Shown piece after piece: positions 45,495 through 53,550 of a DNA stretch of 64,000 nucleotides. The notes under the pieces are model-generated. The model did no database searches and was not told the DNA's origin. It was given only the letters and a program-made list of their open reading frames with translations. Location of the stretch: positions 1 through 64,000 of the forward strand of contig NZ_FPAA01000014.1 of assembly GCF_900116235.1 (NCBI RefSeq). Reading direction: 5' to 3'. A program made the position numbers and the translations under genes. This stretch comes from Marininema halotolerans (GTDB lineage: Bacteria > Bacillota > Bacilli > Thermoactinomycetales > DSM-45169). Position 1 is the stretch's first letter; each line of letters begins with the position of its first letter.

Positions 45495-46154
45495 GTGATC
45501 CTGATCGAAGTCCATCTTGAGATATTGAAGAATCTGCTCCCGGGTGCAGTTCCAACGATTCAGTTGACGATTTTGGGAGCGATGTTAGCCTTTGTACTCT
45601 CATTTATGGGAGGACTTGGTCGATTATCTCGTTTTGCAGTCGTGCGGGGGCTGGCAGGGTTTATCGTTGAATTTTTCCGTGGGACATCCTTGTTGGTTCA
45701 ATTATTTTGGCTATTTTACGTACTCCCTTTTATGGGAATTCGCTTAGAGTCAGGAATGGTCGGCCTCTTGGCTTTGGGTCTTAATTACGGAGCATACGGA
45801 TCTGAAGTCGTTCGTAGTGCGGTGTTATCCGTACCAAAGGGGCAACATGAAGCAGGGATCGCATTAAATATGACCGCCTTCCAACGAATGCGCTATATCA
45901 TTATTCCACAAGCTTTTCGTACCATGATTCCTTCCTTTGGAAATCTGTTAATTGAATTGTTAAAGGGGACAGCACTCGTCTCATTAGTCACCATTCCGGA
46001 GATGACCTTCGAAGCGTTGGTCATGCGGACCAGTGATGCTGCCCATACGCTTGAAATCTTTACTTGGCTACTTCTCATTTATTTTGCCATAGCTTATCCA
46101 CTTACGATGCTGATGCGTTGGGTCGAGCGTCGATATTCTCTAGGGAGGTTATAA
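45495..46154 (+). CDS. ehuC: Ectoine/hydroxyectoine ABC transporter permease (EhuC-like)
   Basis: A 219-residue amino acid-type ABC permease. GAVPTIQLTILGAMLAF, then EFFRGTSLLVQLFWLFYVLP, and the ATPase-coupling EAA loop at EAGIALNMTAFQRMRYIIIPQAFR. About five membrane segments. GTG 45495 is used; its ribosome site (GGAAAGGAA) is tight. Forms the channel with EhuD. Confidence 0.85.
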   Translation: MILIEVHLEILKNLLPGAVPTIQLTILGAMLAFVLSFMGGLGRLSRFAVVRGLAGFIVEFFRGTSLLVQLFWLFYVLPFMGIRLESGMVGLLALGLNYGAYGSEVVRSAVLSVPKGQHEAGIALNMTAFQRMRYIIIPQAFRTMIPSFGNLLIELLKGTALVSLVTIPEMTFEALVMRTSDAAHTLEIFTWLLLIYFAIAYPLTMLMRWVERRYSLGRL

Positions 46155-46157
46155 CCA

Positions 46158-46817
46158 GTGATTTGGGATTGGCAGTATGCCTTTGAAATTTTGCCCCGAC
46201 TCCTTAAAGTCGCTCATGTCACGATTACGGCAACCCTAGGGGCCTTTGTTGTCGCCATGATATTGGGGTTGGTTTTGGCATTTGCACGTCGTTCAACAAA
46301 CCGGTTGCTTTCTGGAGTAACCTATTTTGTCGTCGAATTTATTCGCTCTACGCCCCCTTTTGTACAGTTGTTCTTTCTCTTTTTCGTAATGCCGCAATTT
46401 GGGATCACCATGGGCGCATTGATGACAGGGATTTTGGGTCTTGGTATCCATTACAGTACCTTCTTATCCGAGGTATATCGTGCGGGAATTGATTCCGTAG
46501 ACAAAGGGCAATGGGAAGCGGCCACCGCCCTTAATTTTACCTCTCGACAAAAATGGGTCCACATTATATTGCCACAGGCAATTCGTCCAATCATCCCGGT
46601 TATGGGAAATTACTTGATCACCTTATTTAAAGAGACCCCTATGTTACTAGGAATCACAGTGGTAGAGATGTTGAGTCAAGCACAAATTATTGGCTCCCAG
46701 AGCTTCCGTTATACGGAACCAATCACGATGGTGGGGATTTTCTTCCTAATTCTGAGTTATGGGGCATCCCTACTTGTCAAACGGATCGAACTGCGGATGG
46801 ATATTAATCGTCGCTAG
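46158..46817 (+). CDS. ehuD: Ectoine/hydroxyectoine ABC transporter permease (EhuD-like)
   Basis: A 219-residue permease paralogous to EhuC: VAHVTITATLGAFVVAMILG, EFIRSTPPFVQLFFLFFVMP, and the EAA loop EAATALNFTSRQKWVHIILPQAIR. GTG 46158 follows GGGAGGTT, three bases after the ehuC stop. Partner of EhuC in the importer. Confidence 0.85.
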   Translation: MIWDWQYAFEILPRLLKVAHVTITATLGAFVVAMILGLVLAFARRSTNRLLSGVTYFVVEFIRSTPPFVQLFFLFFVMPQFGITMGALMTGILGLGIHYSTFLSEVYRAGIDSVDKGQWEAATALNFTSRQKWVHIILPQAIRPIIPVMGNYLITLFKETPMLLGITVVEMLSQAQIIGSQSFRYTEPITMVGIFFLILSYGASLLVKRIELRMDINRR

Positions 46818-46839
46818 TACGTCAAAAGGAGGAATTTAC

Positions 46840-47682
46840 GTGAGCAATATACAATCAACGGAACGACCCCATACGGAGGCGCCCATCGAAGGGAAAGATC
46901 CGATTGTGCGTTTTAAAAACATTAGTAAATCCTTTGGGGATTTGCAGGTGTTAAATGGAGTTGATTTTGATTTATACCCAGGAGAGCGAGTCGCGATCAT
47001 CGGCCCCAGTGGTTCAGGAAAAACGACCATGGCACGACTCCTAATGACATTGGAGGAGCCGACGGATGGGTTTATTGAAGTCGATGGCCGACAATTGTGG
47101 CATAAAGAAGTGAATGGCAACTTTAAAAAGGCCGATGAAAAACACTTGCATGAGGTTCGGGGAGATATTGGGATGGTTTTTCAACACTTTCATCTTTTTC
47201 CCCATATGACGGTGTTAAAAAACTTGATGGAAGCTCCAATCAAAGTAAAGGGCATGTCCAAAGCTAAAGCACGAGAAGAAGCATTGGCAATGTTAGAGAA
47301 GGTAGGGATGGCGGGATTTGCGGATCAATATCCTGCACGGCTATCAGGTGGGCAACAACAACGCGTAGCCATTGCGCGTGCACTGGTTATGCACCCTAAA
47401 GTAATGCTTTTCGATGAACCGACATCGGCATTGGACCCAGAAACCGTCGGTGAAGTGCTGGAAGTGATTAAAGAGATTGCAAAAGATCGTGAGATGGCGA
47501 TGCTGTTGATTACCCATGAGATGAGTTTTGCCAGGGATATTGCAGATCGTATTGCTTTCTTTGATGAAGGGAAAATCCAAGAGGAGGGACCCCCTTCTCA
47601 ATTATTAAACGAGCCGAAAACGGAACGATTGGGTGAGTTTTTACATCGATTTGGTATTGATGGAAAGGGTCACAATGTATGA
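46840..47682 (+). CDS. ehuA: Ectoine/hydroxyectoine ABC transporter ATPase (EhuA-like)
   Basis: A 280-residue ABC ATPase of the polar amino acid class. Walker A GPSGSGKTT, Q-loop VFQHFHLFPH, signature LSGGQQQRV, Walker B VMLFDEPTSALDP and switch His in LLITHEMSF. GTG 46840 follows AAAAGGAGG; the longer frame from 46759 overlaps ehuD. An N-terminal extension of about 25 residues precedes the ATPase fold. Last gene of the ehu operon, closed by a terminator. Confidence 0.9.
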   Translation: MSNIQSTERPHTEAPIEGKDPIVRFKNISKSFGDLQVLNGVDFDLYPGERVAIIGPSGSGKTTMARLLMTLEEPTDGFIEVDGRQLWHKEVNGNFKKADEKHLHEVRGDIGMVFQHFHLFPHMTVLKNLMEAPIKVKGMSKAKAREEALAMLEKVGMAGFADQYPARLSGGQQQRVAIARALVMHPKVMLFDEPTSALDPETVGEVLEVIKEIAKDREMAMLLITHEMSFARDIADRIAFFDEGKIQEEGPPSQLLNEPKTERLGEFLHRFGIDGKGHNV

Positions 47683-47703
47683 TAAATCGAAATCGCACAT
47701 GAC

Positions 47704-47734
47704 AAAAGAGGAGGGCTACGGCTCTCCTCTTTTT
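47704..47734. terminator. Bidirectional terminator between ehuA and pucR-like gene
   Basis: AAAAGAGGAG pairs with CTCCTCTTTT around a 10-base loop; it lies between convergent genes and has A and T ends. Confidence 0.85.
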
Positions 47735-47750
47735 GATGAAAGGAAGATGG

Positions 47751-49379
47751 TTACTCAACTTCGCCTTTGCATTGCCATAGTTTAATCGAGAGTTGTAATA
47801 AAAAAAGATCATCTGGATTGAATAGGGAGCGACCCGTCAACGATTCAATTTTACGGAGACGGTATAGCAGGGATTGGCGGTGAAGATTCATTTCACGTGC
47901 GGTTTGACTGACATTCATCTGATTTCGCAGGTAAGCATTAAAGGTAGCGACTAAATTAATTCCACGCTGTTTACTGTAGTCGAGGAGATGATGCATGGCC
48001 GAATTGGTGATTTCCTTCATTTCCGGATGCTCAGCAAGTTGGTCCAAGGCCCGATATAAACCCGTGTCCATATAAAAACTACGATGTCCAATTCCTTTTT
48101 GGCGACGTCCGATGGTAAGAGCAGAATAAGCCGCTAAGTATCCTTCGTGAAAGGAAAAGATGCCGACGCGGTTTTCTCCAATTCCCCAGGAGAGAGGAAG
48201 ATCTGGGAAGCGCTCATGGAGGCGACTATCTAACAAGTCAAGAAAGGATTGAACCCGTTGAATGGCTTGAGTGGGCAGGGTGTTTAGATAAATAATGAAT
48301 TGATTTAGGTGACGCGTGGTTAGGACAATTTCCCCCAGTGTACGGGCCGTAAATTGAATTTCTTCGATGACATGAAGATATTCTTGGTGATGGTTTGTGG
48401 GTTGAGGTGACGGTGGTACATCGGGAGAGCCGACGATACAGACATAAGGGATTGATAAATCATAACCTAAGGCTTCAGCTTGGGGAGAAGCTGCCTCGAT
48501 GGAAGGGGTTTTTCCTTTGGCTAAATTCCAAAGAAAGTCATTGCGTAGGCGTAATTCGGTTTCTAAGGCAACGGATTCTTGTAAAAAGCAGAGGGCTGCT
48601 GCAGTGGCCGCATGCTCTAAAAAAATGTGTGCTTTTTTCTGAAAAGAAGGGGTACTGGTGAGGGGGAGCTGAAGCCACAGAGAACCCTGTCGCTTTCGTG
48701 CGGAATGAATGGGGATTTCAATTAGAGAGTGAGAATTAGTGGAGTGTTGTAACCAATCGCCATGGGCACTCGGGATTTTAAAGGAGGTCGCCGGAAGTTG
48801 AGTGAAATGGTCAATCAAGGAGTTTGTTTGAGGGCTCCTGCCACATACATCCCCTTGTGAATTAGTAAAAAGTGCTGGGTAGGCAAGTTTCCTGTAAATC
48901 ACAGTCGCTAAGCGATTGAGATTCGCTCCCTGTAGGATCAATTGCAATAATTCTTCCTGGGTTTCCTTGGAATAAGTCGTCCACGGATCTTGCTGTTGAT
49001 CGAGGGTCCGTAAGACCTGATGAATAATATTGGAGAAGCGAATCCCCCATGGCAATTCGATAAGGGGGACTTTATGCTTGCTTGCAACTAGGATCGCTTC
49101 AGGTGGAATTTCTTTGAGATGTCGCCCTACTGCGACAGCTAATGCGGAAGCACCTGTATGAATGAGCTCTTTCAGAAATTGAGTAAAAAGGGCAGGGTTA
49201 TCACTACATCCTACAGCAGTACTGAGAACGAGTTCCTTAGAGTGGACAAAATTTTCTACAGGAACCTCGATAACGGAAATCCATTCTACGGGATTGTCTA
49301 GCGAATGTTCAGGAGTTAATACATGGGCTTCGTTCATGATATCCCATTGTAAGATATCGCGAACGGTTAGCTGCTGCAT
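47751..49379 (-). CDS. PucR-family transcriptional regulator
   Basis: A 542-residue regulator. The N-terminal PucR domain starts LTVRDILQWDIMNEAHVLTP and has NPVEWISVIEVPVENFV. A GAF-like or CdaR-type middle follows, and the C-terminal helix-turn-helix is LVATFNAYLRNQMNVSQTAREMNLHRQSLLYRLRKIESLTG. PucR/CdaR proteins usually activate catabolic genes. It is divergent from doeA and lies between uptake and breakdown genes, so it is the best candidate regulator for ectoine use. ATG 49379 follows GGGAGGTGAG; earlier frame (49430) has no site. Confidence 0.85.
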   Translation of the reverse strand: MQQLTVRDILQWDIMNEAHVLTPEHSLDNPVEWISVIEVPVENFVHSKELVLSTAVGCSDNPALFTQFLKELIHTGASALAVAVGRHLKEIPPEAILVASKHKVPLIELPWGIRFSNIIHQVLRTLDQQQDPWTTYSKETQEELLQLILQGANLNRLATVIYRKLAYPALFTNSQGDVCGRSPQTNSLIDHFTQLPATSFKIPSAHGDWLQHSTNSHSLIEIPIHSARKRQGSLWLQLPLTSTPSFQKKAHIFLEHAATAAALCFLQESVALETELRLRNDFLWNLAKGKTPSIEAASPQAEALGYDLSIPYVCIVGSPDVPPSPQPTNHHQEYLHVIEEIQFTARTLGEIVLTTRHLNQFIIYLNTLPTQAIQRVQSFLDLLDSRLHERFPDLPLSWGIGENRVGIFSFHEGYLAAYSALTIGRRQKGIGHRSFYMDTGLYRALDQLAEHPEMKEITNSAMHHLLDYSKQRGINLVATFNAYLRNQMNVSQTAREMNLHRQSLLYRLRKIESLTGRSLFNPDDLFLLQLSIKLWQCKGEVE

Positions 49380-49558
49380 TGACTCACCTCCCGTATTCAA
49401 AGAGATGAAAAGGTGTTTGACCATCCTCACGTTGAAATCAGTATGGTATTCAATAAAATGATGAAAAGATCCTTTGCAACTTTATACAGAATGTCAGTTG
49501 TGAAGAAAGTTCACCTCCCTTAAAATGGAAGTAATACTCAAAAAAGGGGGGCGGGGAG

Positions 49559-50782
49559 ATGCTCAAGGATTTGCCTTTTTCCATCATGGAGTATGCGGAA
49601 CGAATACAAAAAACAAAGAAAAAGATGATGGAGCAAGGAATGGAAGTTTTGCTACTAACCGATCCTGCAAATATGAACTATTTGTCAGGATATGATGGGT
49701 GGTCCTTTTACGTCCCCCAGCTAGTGGTCATTATTCTGGAAGAAGAACAACCCCTATGGATCGGTCGTAAACAAGATGCCAATGGTGCAAAGTTGACCGT
49801 ATGGTTTCAGCTCGATCGCATCCTCGCTTATCCCGAAGAATTGATTCACGCGAATCTTGATCATCCGATGGATTATGTAGCGTATATTTTACAGGAGATT
49901 GGGCATGGGTCAAGGCGAATTGGAGTCGAAATGGATGCTTATTATTTTACGGCACGCTCTTTCATTTCATTGCAAAGAGGATTACCAAATGCCCGATTTA
50001 TTGATGCCAGCTTACTAGTAAATCGGGTACGGATGATTAAATCAAATCAAGAGATTGAATATATGAAACAAGCGGGGAGAATTGCAGAACGCGCCATGCG
50101 GATTGCCATGGATACGATTGCGGTGGGTGTTAGAGAATGTGATGTAGCCGCAGCGATTAGCCATGCTCAAATTAGTGGATTAGCAGAGTATGGAGGAGAT
50201 TATCCAGCCATTGTCCCTTTGCTACCTGCTGGCGAGAAGAGTTGTACCCCTCACCTTACATGGACGGATCGGCGCTACCGTGTCGATGAGGTGATCATTG
50301 TTGAATTAGCGGGGTGTTATCGTCACTATCATACCCCTTTAGCTCGAACGGCAGTGATTGGAATGCCCGATCCAAAGGTAAGGGAGCTAGCTGAAGTTGT
50401 TTCAGAGGGGTTGCAAGCCGTATTGGACACAATAGTGCCAGGGGTAACCTGTGCAGAGATGTCACAGGCATGGAGTCGAGTAATCAAGCGTTGGGGCTAT
50501 GAAAAAGATTCTCGCCTCGGTTATTCTGTAGGGCTTAATTATCCGCCAGATTGGGGGGAACATACTGCCAGTATTCGAGCGGGTGATCAGACGGTGCTAC
50601 AACCCAATATGACTTTTCATCTGATTCCTGGAATGTGGTTGGATGACTATGGTGTGGAATTTTCAGAGACTTTTCGCGTAACCGAGAAGGGGTATGAACT
50701 CTTTTCTACATCCCCCCGTGAATTAATTCAACGACCGTCCATTCCCAATATGGTTCCCCCGTTAGAAGAGAATGGGGCGTAA
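49559..50782 (+). CDS. doeA: Ectoine hydrolase (DoeA/EutD)
   Basis: A 407-residue protein of the M24 (Xaa-Pro peptidase) fold. DPANMNYLSGYDGWSFYVPQ, GRKQDANGAKLTV, GVEMDAYYFTARSF, GGDYPAIVPLLPAG and YSVGLNYPPDWGEHT agree with EutD/DoeA rather than with true peptidases. DoeA opens the ectoine ring to N-alpha-acetyl-2,4-diaminobutyrate. Some M24 metal ligands are replaced, as in DoeA. ATG 49559 follows AAGGGGGGCGGGGAG. Its context beside an Ehu importer supports the role. Confidence 0.88.
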   Translation: MLKDLPFSIMEYAERIQKTKKKMMEQGMEVLLLTDPANMNYLSGYDGWSFYVPQLVVIILEEEQPLWIGRKQDANGAKLTVWFQLDRILAYPEELIHANLDHPMDYVAYILQEIGHGSRRIGVEMDAYYFTARSFISLQRGLPNARFIDASLLVNRVRMIKSNQEIEYMKQAGRIAERAMRIAMDTIAVGVRECDVAAAISHAQISGLAEYGGDYPAIVPLLPAGEKSCTPHLTWTDRRYRVDEVIIVELAGCYRHYHTPLARTAVIGMPDPKVRELAEVVSEGLQAVLDTIVPGVTCAEMSQAWSRVIKRWGYEKDSRLGYSVGLNYPPDWGEHTASIRAGDQTVLQPNMTFHLIPGMWLDDYGVEFSETFRVTEKGYELFSTSPRELIQRPSIPNMVPPLEENGA

Positions 50783-50810
50783 TGACATTGTATGAATGAG
50801 GAGGGGTCTG

Positions 50811-52028
50811 ATGATTAGAAAAAAACAGGGAAAGGGATCGATCGGCACACAATCCGTTTGGGGTGGAGAAGAGCAGTCGTCTTTCTTTCAAAGATCTACC
50901 CAGATACCCGTAGTTCATAGCGTTTCCTTTGGATATGAGGACATGGATGAATGGCAAGAGGTGGCGTTGGGACAGAAAGAGGGCCATATCTATAGTCGTA
51001 ATACTAACCCGACGGTTCAGGTGTTTGAAGAAAAGGTACGTGGTTTAGAAAATGCAGAAGCAGCGACCAGTTTTGCAACGGGGATGGCCGCGATAAGTGG
51101 CACGCTGTTTGCGCTCCTATCACCAGGTGATCGAGTGGTATCCATCAAAGACACGTACGGAGGAACGAATCAGATTTTTCGTAGATTTCTGCCTAAGTTT
51201 CATATTGATGTGGATTTAATTGATACCCATGATCATAAGACGCTCGAAGCGGAGATTGAGAAAGGGTGCCAACTTTTATATTTGGAAACGCCAACCAACC
51301 CGACTCTGAAAGTGGTTGATATTGACCGGCTTTCGCAAGCGGCTAAAAAGGTAGGTGCGATCGTCGTCGTGGATAATACCTTTGCGACGCCGATTAATCA
51401 ACACCCGCTTACTCTAGGAGCGGATTTGGTAATTCACAGCGCAACCAAATTTCTTGGAGGGCACGCGGATGCATTAGGTGGGGTTGTTTGTGGATCGAAG
51501 GATTTGATTGAAAAAGTATATCACTTCCGTGAAATTAATGGAGCGACGCTGGATCCAATGGCTGCCTACTTGTTGCTTCGGGGTATGAAAACGCTTCATT
51601 TACGAGTTCGTCAACAAAATCAAAGTGCGTTGACCATTGCTCGTTTTTTAAAACAACATCCGTTAGTCGAAGCCGTTTATTATCCGGGTTTAACGGATCA
51701 TACTCATCATGAGATCGCAGTGAAGCAAATGAGTGGATTTGGTGGAGTGATGAGCTTTTCACTCAGGGGTGGAATTGATGCAATTCGACAGTTTCTTCCC
51801 AAACTGACCTATGCTCATCGTGCTGCAAACTTGGGGGCGGTCGAGACAATTGCAGGACCCCCTCGAACGACAAGTCATGTGGAGTGTACAGAAGAAGAGA
51901 GAAGAGAGATGGGGATCCCTGAAGGGCTGATTCGTTATTCCGTGGGAATTGAAGAGACCGAGGATTTGCTTGAGGATTTGGACATGGCTCTTAAGACATT
52001 AGAGAAGCGTTCTGAGAAGTTACGATAG
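50811..52028 (+). CDS. Cystathionine gamma-synthase-family PLP enzyme in the ectoine locus
   Basis: A 405-residue fold-type I enzyme. The PLP lysine is in HSATKFLGGHADALGGV; YSRNTNPTVQVFEEKV, ATSFATGMAAISGT, YLETPTNPTLKVVDI and GAVETIAGPPRTTSH are Cys/Met-metabolism family marks. It follows doeA by 28 bases with its own AGGAGGGG site, so it is cotranscribed. No other methionine or cysteine gene is near. A role in ectoine breakdown (gamma-elimination on diaminobutyrate or its acetyl form) is a hypothesis; cystathionine gamma-lyase or synthase activity is the default reading. Confidence 0.8.
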   Translation: MIRKKQGKGSIGTQSVWGGEEQSSFFQRSTQIPVVHSVSFGYEDMDEWQEVALGQKEGHIYSRNTNPTVQVFEEKVRGLENAEAATSFATGMAAISGTLFALLSPGDRVVSIKDTYGGTNQIFRRFLPKFHIDVDLIDTHDHKTLEAEIEKGCQLLYLETPTNPTLKVVDIDRLSQAAKKVGAIVVVDNTFATPINQHPLTLGADLVIHSATKFLGGHADALGGVVCGSKDLIEKVYHFREINGATLDPMAAYLLLRGMKTLHLRVRQQNQSALTIARFLKQHPLVEAVYYPGLTDHTHHEIAVKQMSGFGGVMSFSLRGGIDAIRQFLPKLTYAHRAANLGAVETIAGPPRTTSHVECTEEERREMGIPEGLIRYSVGIEETEDLLEDLDMALKTLEKRSEKLR

Positions 52029-52042
52029 CGGTGTATGCAAAA

Positions 52043-52064
52043 TGGCCTTCCCTTTGGAAGGCCA
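52043..52064. terminator. Weak terminator after the PLP enzyme
   Basis: TGGCCTTCC and GGAAGGCCA form a 9-bp stem between convergent genes, but only a T4 run follows on the minus strand. Confidence 0.5.
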
Positions 52065-52080
52065 AACTCTTGATCGTTAA

Positions 52081-52875
52081 TTAGTCGGTGAGGATATAAG
52101 CATCGGAGATACCAATGGCTTTTACTTGTGTCAGTCTTGCTTCGGCATTGGCACGTTGTGAGAAAGCGCCTGCTTGCACGCGATAATAGGTTTTGCCGTT
52201 GATCTGTATAGAAATCACAATGGCTTCAATTCCATGGGATTCAATGAATGCTTTCCGGCTTTTTGCACCGGTTTCATTGGTAAAGGAACCCGCAATGACC
52301 CGATAAAGCGTTTGGGGTACCGATTTTTTAGGAAGAGAAAGTGCGTTTGCAAGTCCAATGGCAATGGCTTTTGATAAATCATTAGTGAAGGCGCTATTAC
52401 GAAGTAAGTTAAGGTCTTTGGTGGTGTCGATAAACAGATTTTCTAAGAGAATGGCCGGCATATTGGCTTCCCTTAGGACATGGAAATTTGCTTTTTTCTT
52501 GCCACGATCCTTGACATCGTATTTTGCACCGATGGCTCCCATTACAGTAGCGTGTATGGTTTTTTGCGCATTGATTGTAAAGGTGGAAACGCTTCCATTA
52601 TAAATATAACTTTCCCAACCCGTACCTCCACCTGCGTTGATGTGAATGGAACAATAGTAATCGCCGTGATTGGTATTTGCATAGTTGGTTCGTGTGGATA
52701 AGCTAACGGTTTTGTCTGTGGTTCGTGTCATAAGAATGGTTACTTCATAGTTAGCCAGGAGATATTCTCTTACCTTTAAACAGATGGTAAGGGTAAAATC
52801 CTTCTCCTTGAAACTACCACTTACAGCACCAGGATCTGTTCCCCCGTGTCCCGGGTCAATGATCAATTTCGTCAG
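52081..52875 (-). CDS. N-acetylmuramoyl-L-alanine amidase with SPOR domain
   Basis: About 264 residues. An Amidase_3 zinc enzyme: IIDPGHGGTDPGAV (His ligand), SIHINAGGGTGWESYIY (second His), and the catalytic Glu in ILLENLFID. A SPOR repeat follows (LYRVIAGSFTNETGAKSRKAF and YYRVQAGAFSQRANAEARL), which binds denuded glycan. No signal peptide, so release would be by lysis (spore mother-cell type) or another route. CTG 52875 is proposed as start because GAGGTG lies 7 bases upstream and MTKLIIDPGHGG is the usual N-terminus; TTG 52866 is the canonical alternative. Confidence 0.85.
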   Translation of the reverse strand: MTKLIIDPGHGGTDPGAVSGSFKEKDFTLTICLKVREYLLANYEVTILMTRTTDKTVSLSTRTNYANTNHGDYYCSIHINAGGGTGWESYIYNGSVSTFTINAQKTIHATVMGAIGAKYDVKDRGKKKANFHVLREANMPAILLENLFIDTTKDLNLLRNSAFTNDLSKAIAIGLANALSLPKKSVPQTLYRVIAGSFTNETGAKSRKAFIESHGIEAIVISIQINGKTYYRVQAGAFSQRANAEARLTQVKAIGISDAYILTD

Positions 52876-53079
52876 AATAGTTCACCTCTGCTATTACTCT
52901 ATGATAAATCGAGAGAAACGGTGTGGGCAGGTTTGTTGTTATAAGGTGGTGTAGAGGAGATTATGGCGCCGGTTTCTCATATTGCAAAAACGATGAAAAT
53001 GGACACAAAATGAATGCCTGCTGCGAATAATAAAGATAAGAAGTACAATTTGATTTGGTCGATAAAGAAGGTGCAGATG

Positions 53080-53271
53080 ATGACAAAATTTCAAATAAAG
53101 ATAATGGCTGTGGGAATAGCCTTAACGTTGTTTGCGATTCAAAATCATGTCCATGCAGCCCCTTTTCAGCAGCAACCGATACAATATTCATCAGGCACTC
53201 TTCATCAGGAGCAACCAAAACCCATGAAATTCGCCATAAAAAAAGTGACTCAAATCCTTTTTCCCGAGTGA
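53080..53271 (+). CDS. Small secreted peptide, 63 residues
   Basis: ATG 53080 (or 53077) follows AAGGTG. A signal peptide is plain: MTKFQIKIMAVGIALTLFAI, then cleavage after NHVHA. The mature part of about 37 residues is Gln/Pro-rich and ends basic (FAIKKVTQILFPE). Not recognised; secreted signal, small antimicrobial or leaderless-regulator roles are all open. A terminator follows 90 bases after the stop. Confidence 0.55.
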   Translation: MTKFQIKIMAVGIALTLFAIQNHVHAAPFQQQPIQYSSGTLHQEQPKPMKFAIKKVTQILFPE

Positions 53272-53360
53272 ATCACTGCGAAATTTTTTCCACTCCCTGA
53301 TTTCGTGACAACCTGTCGTTTTCTACATAGGATGGGGATGAGGGAGCAAGGGCTCAGTGG

Positions 53361-53384
53361 GCCGCCATATGGCGGCTTTTTTTT
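53361..53384 (+). terminator. Terminator after the secreted peptide gene
   Basis: GCCGCC-ATAT-GGCGGC followed by eight T. Confidence 0.9.
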
Positions 53385-53491
53385 GATGGTCCTACCCAAC
53401 TGTGCCAGCAATTATAAATTGGAAGAAAATAGATATTCAATAAATGCCAGAAGTTACGGCAATGAAATCGAATATTGACTGGAATGGGTCA

Positions 53492-53526
53492 TGCTATGAT
53501 CAAAGAAAGAAAACGAAAACGTTTTC
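53492..53526 (+). promoter_or_regulatory. Extended -10 promoter with a palindromic operator (cre-like)
   Basis: TGC-TATGAT (53492-53500) is an extended -10 box. Just downstream GAAAACGTTTTC (53515-53526) is a perfect palindrome resembling a catabolite-response element. A CcpA or PTS-linked repressor bound there would block the PTS regulator transcript. Confidence 0.5.
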
Positions 53527-53550
53527 TTTTTACAGGTGGTGATCAGTGGT

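Noticed and set aside
52081-53384. Prophage lysis module (amidase plus small protein)
   Set aside because: No holin, tail or integrase genes nearby, and the small protein has a cleavable signal peptide rather than holin spans.
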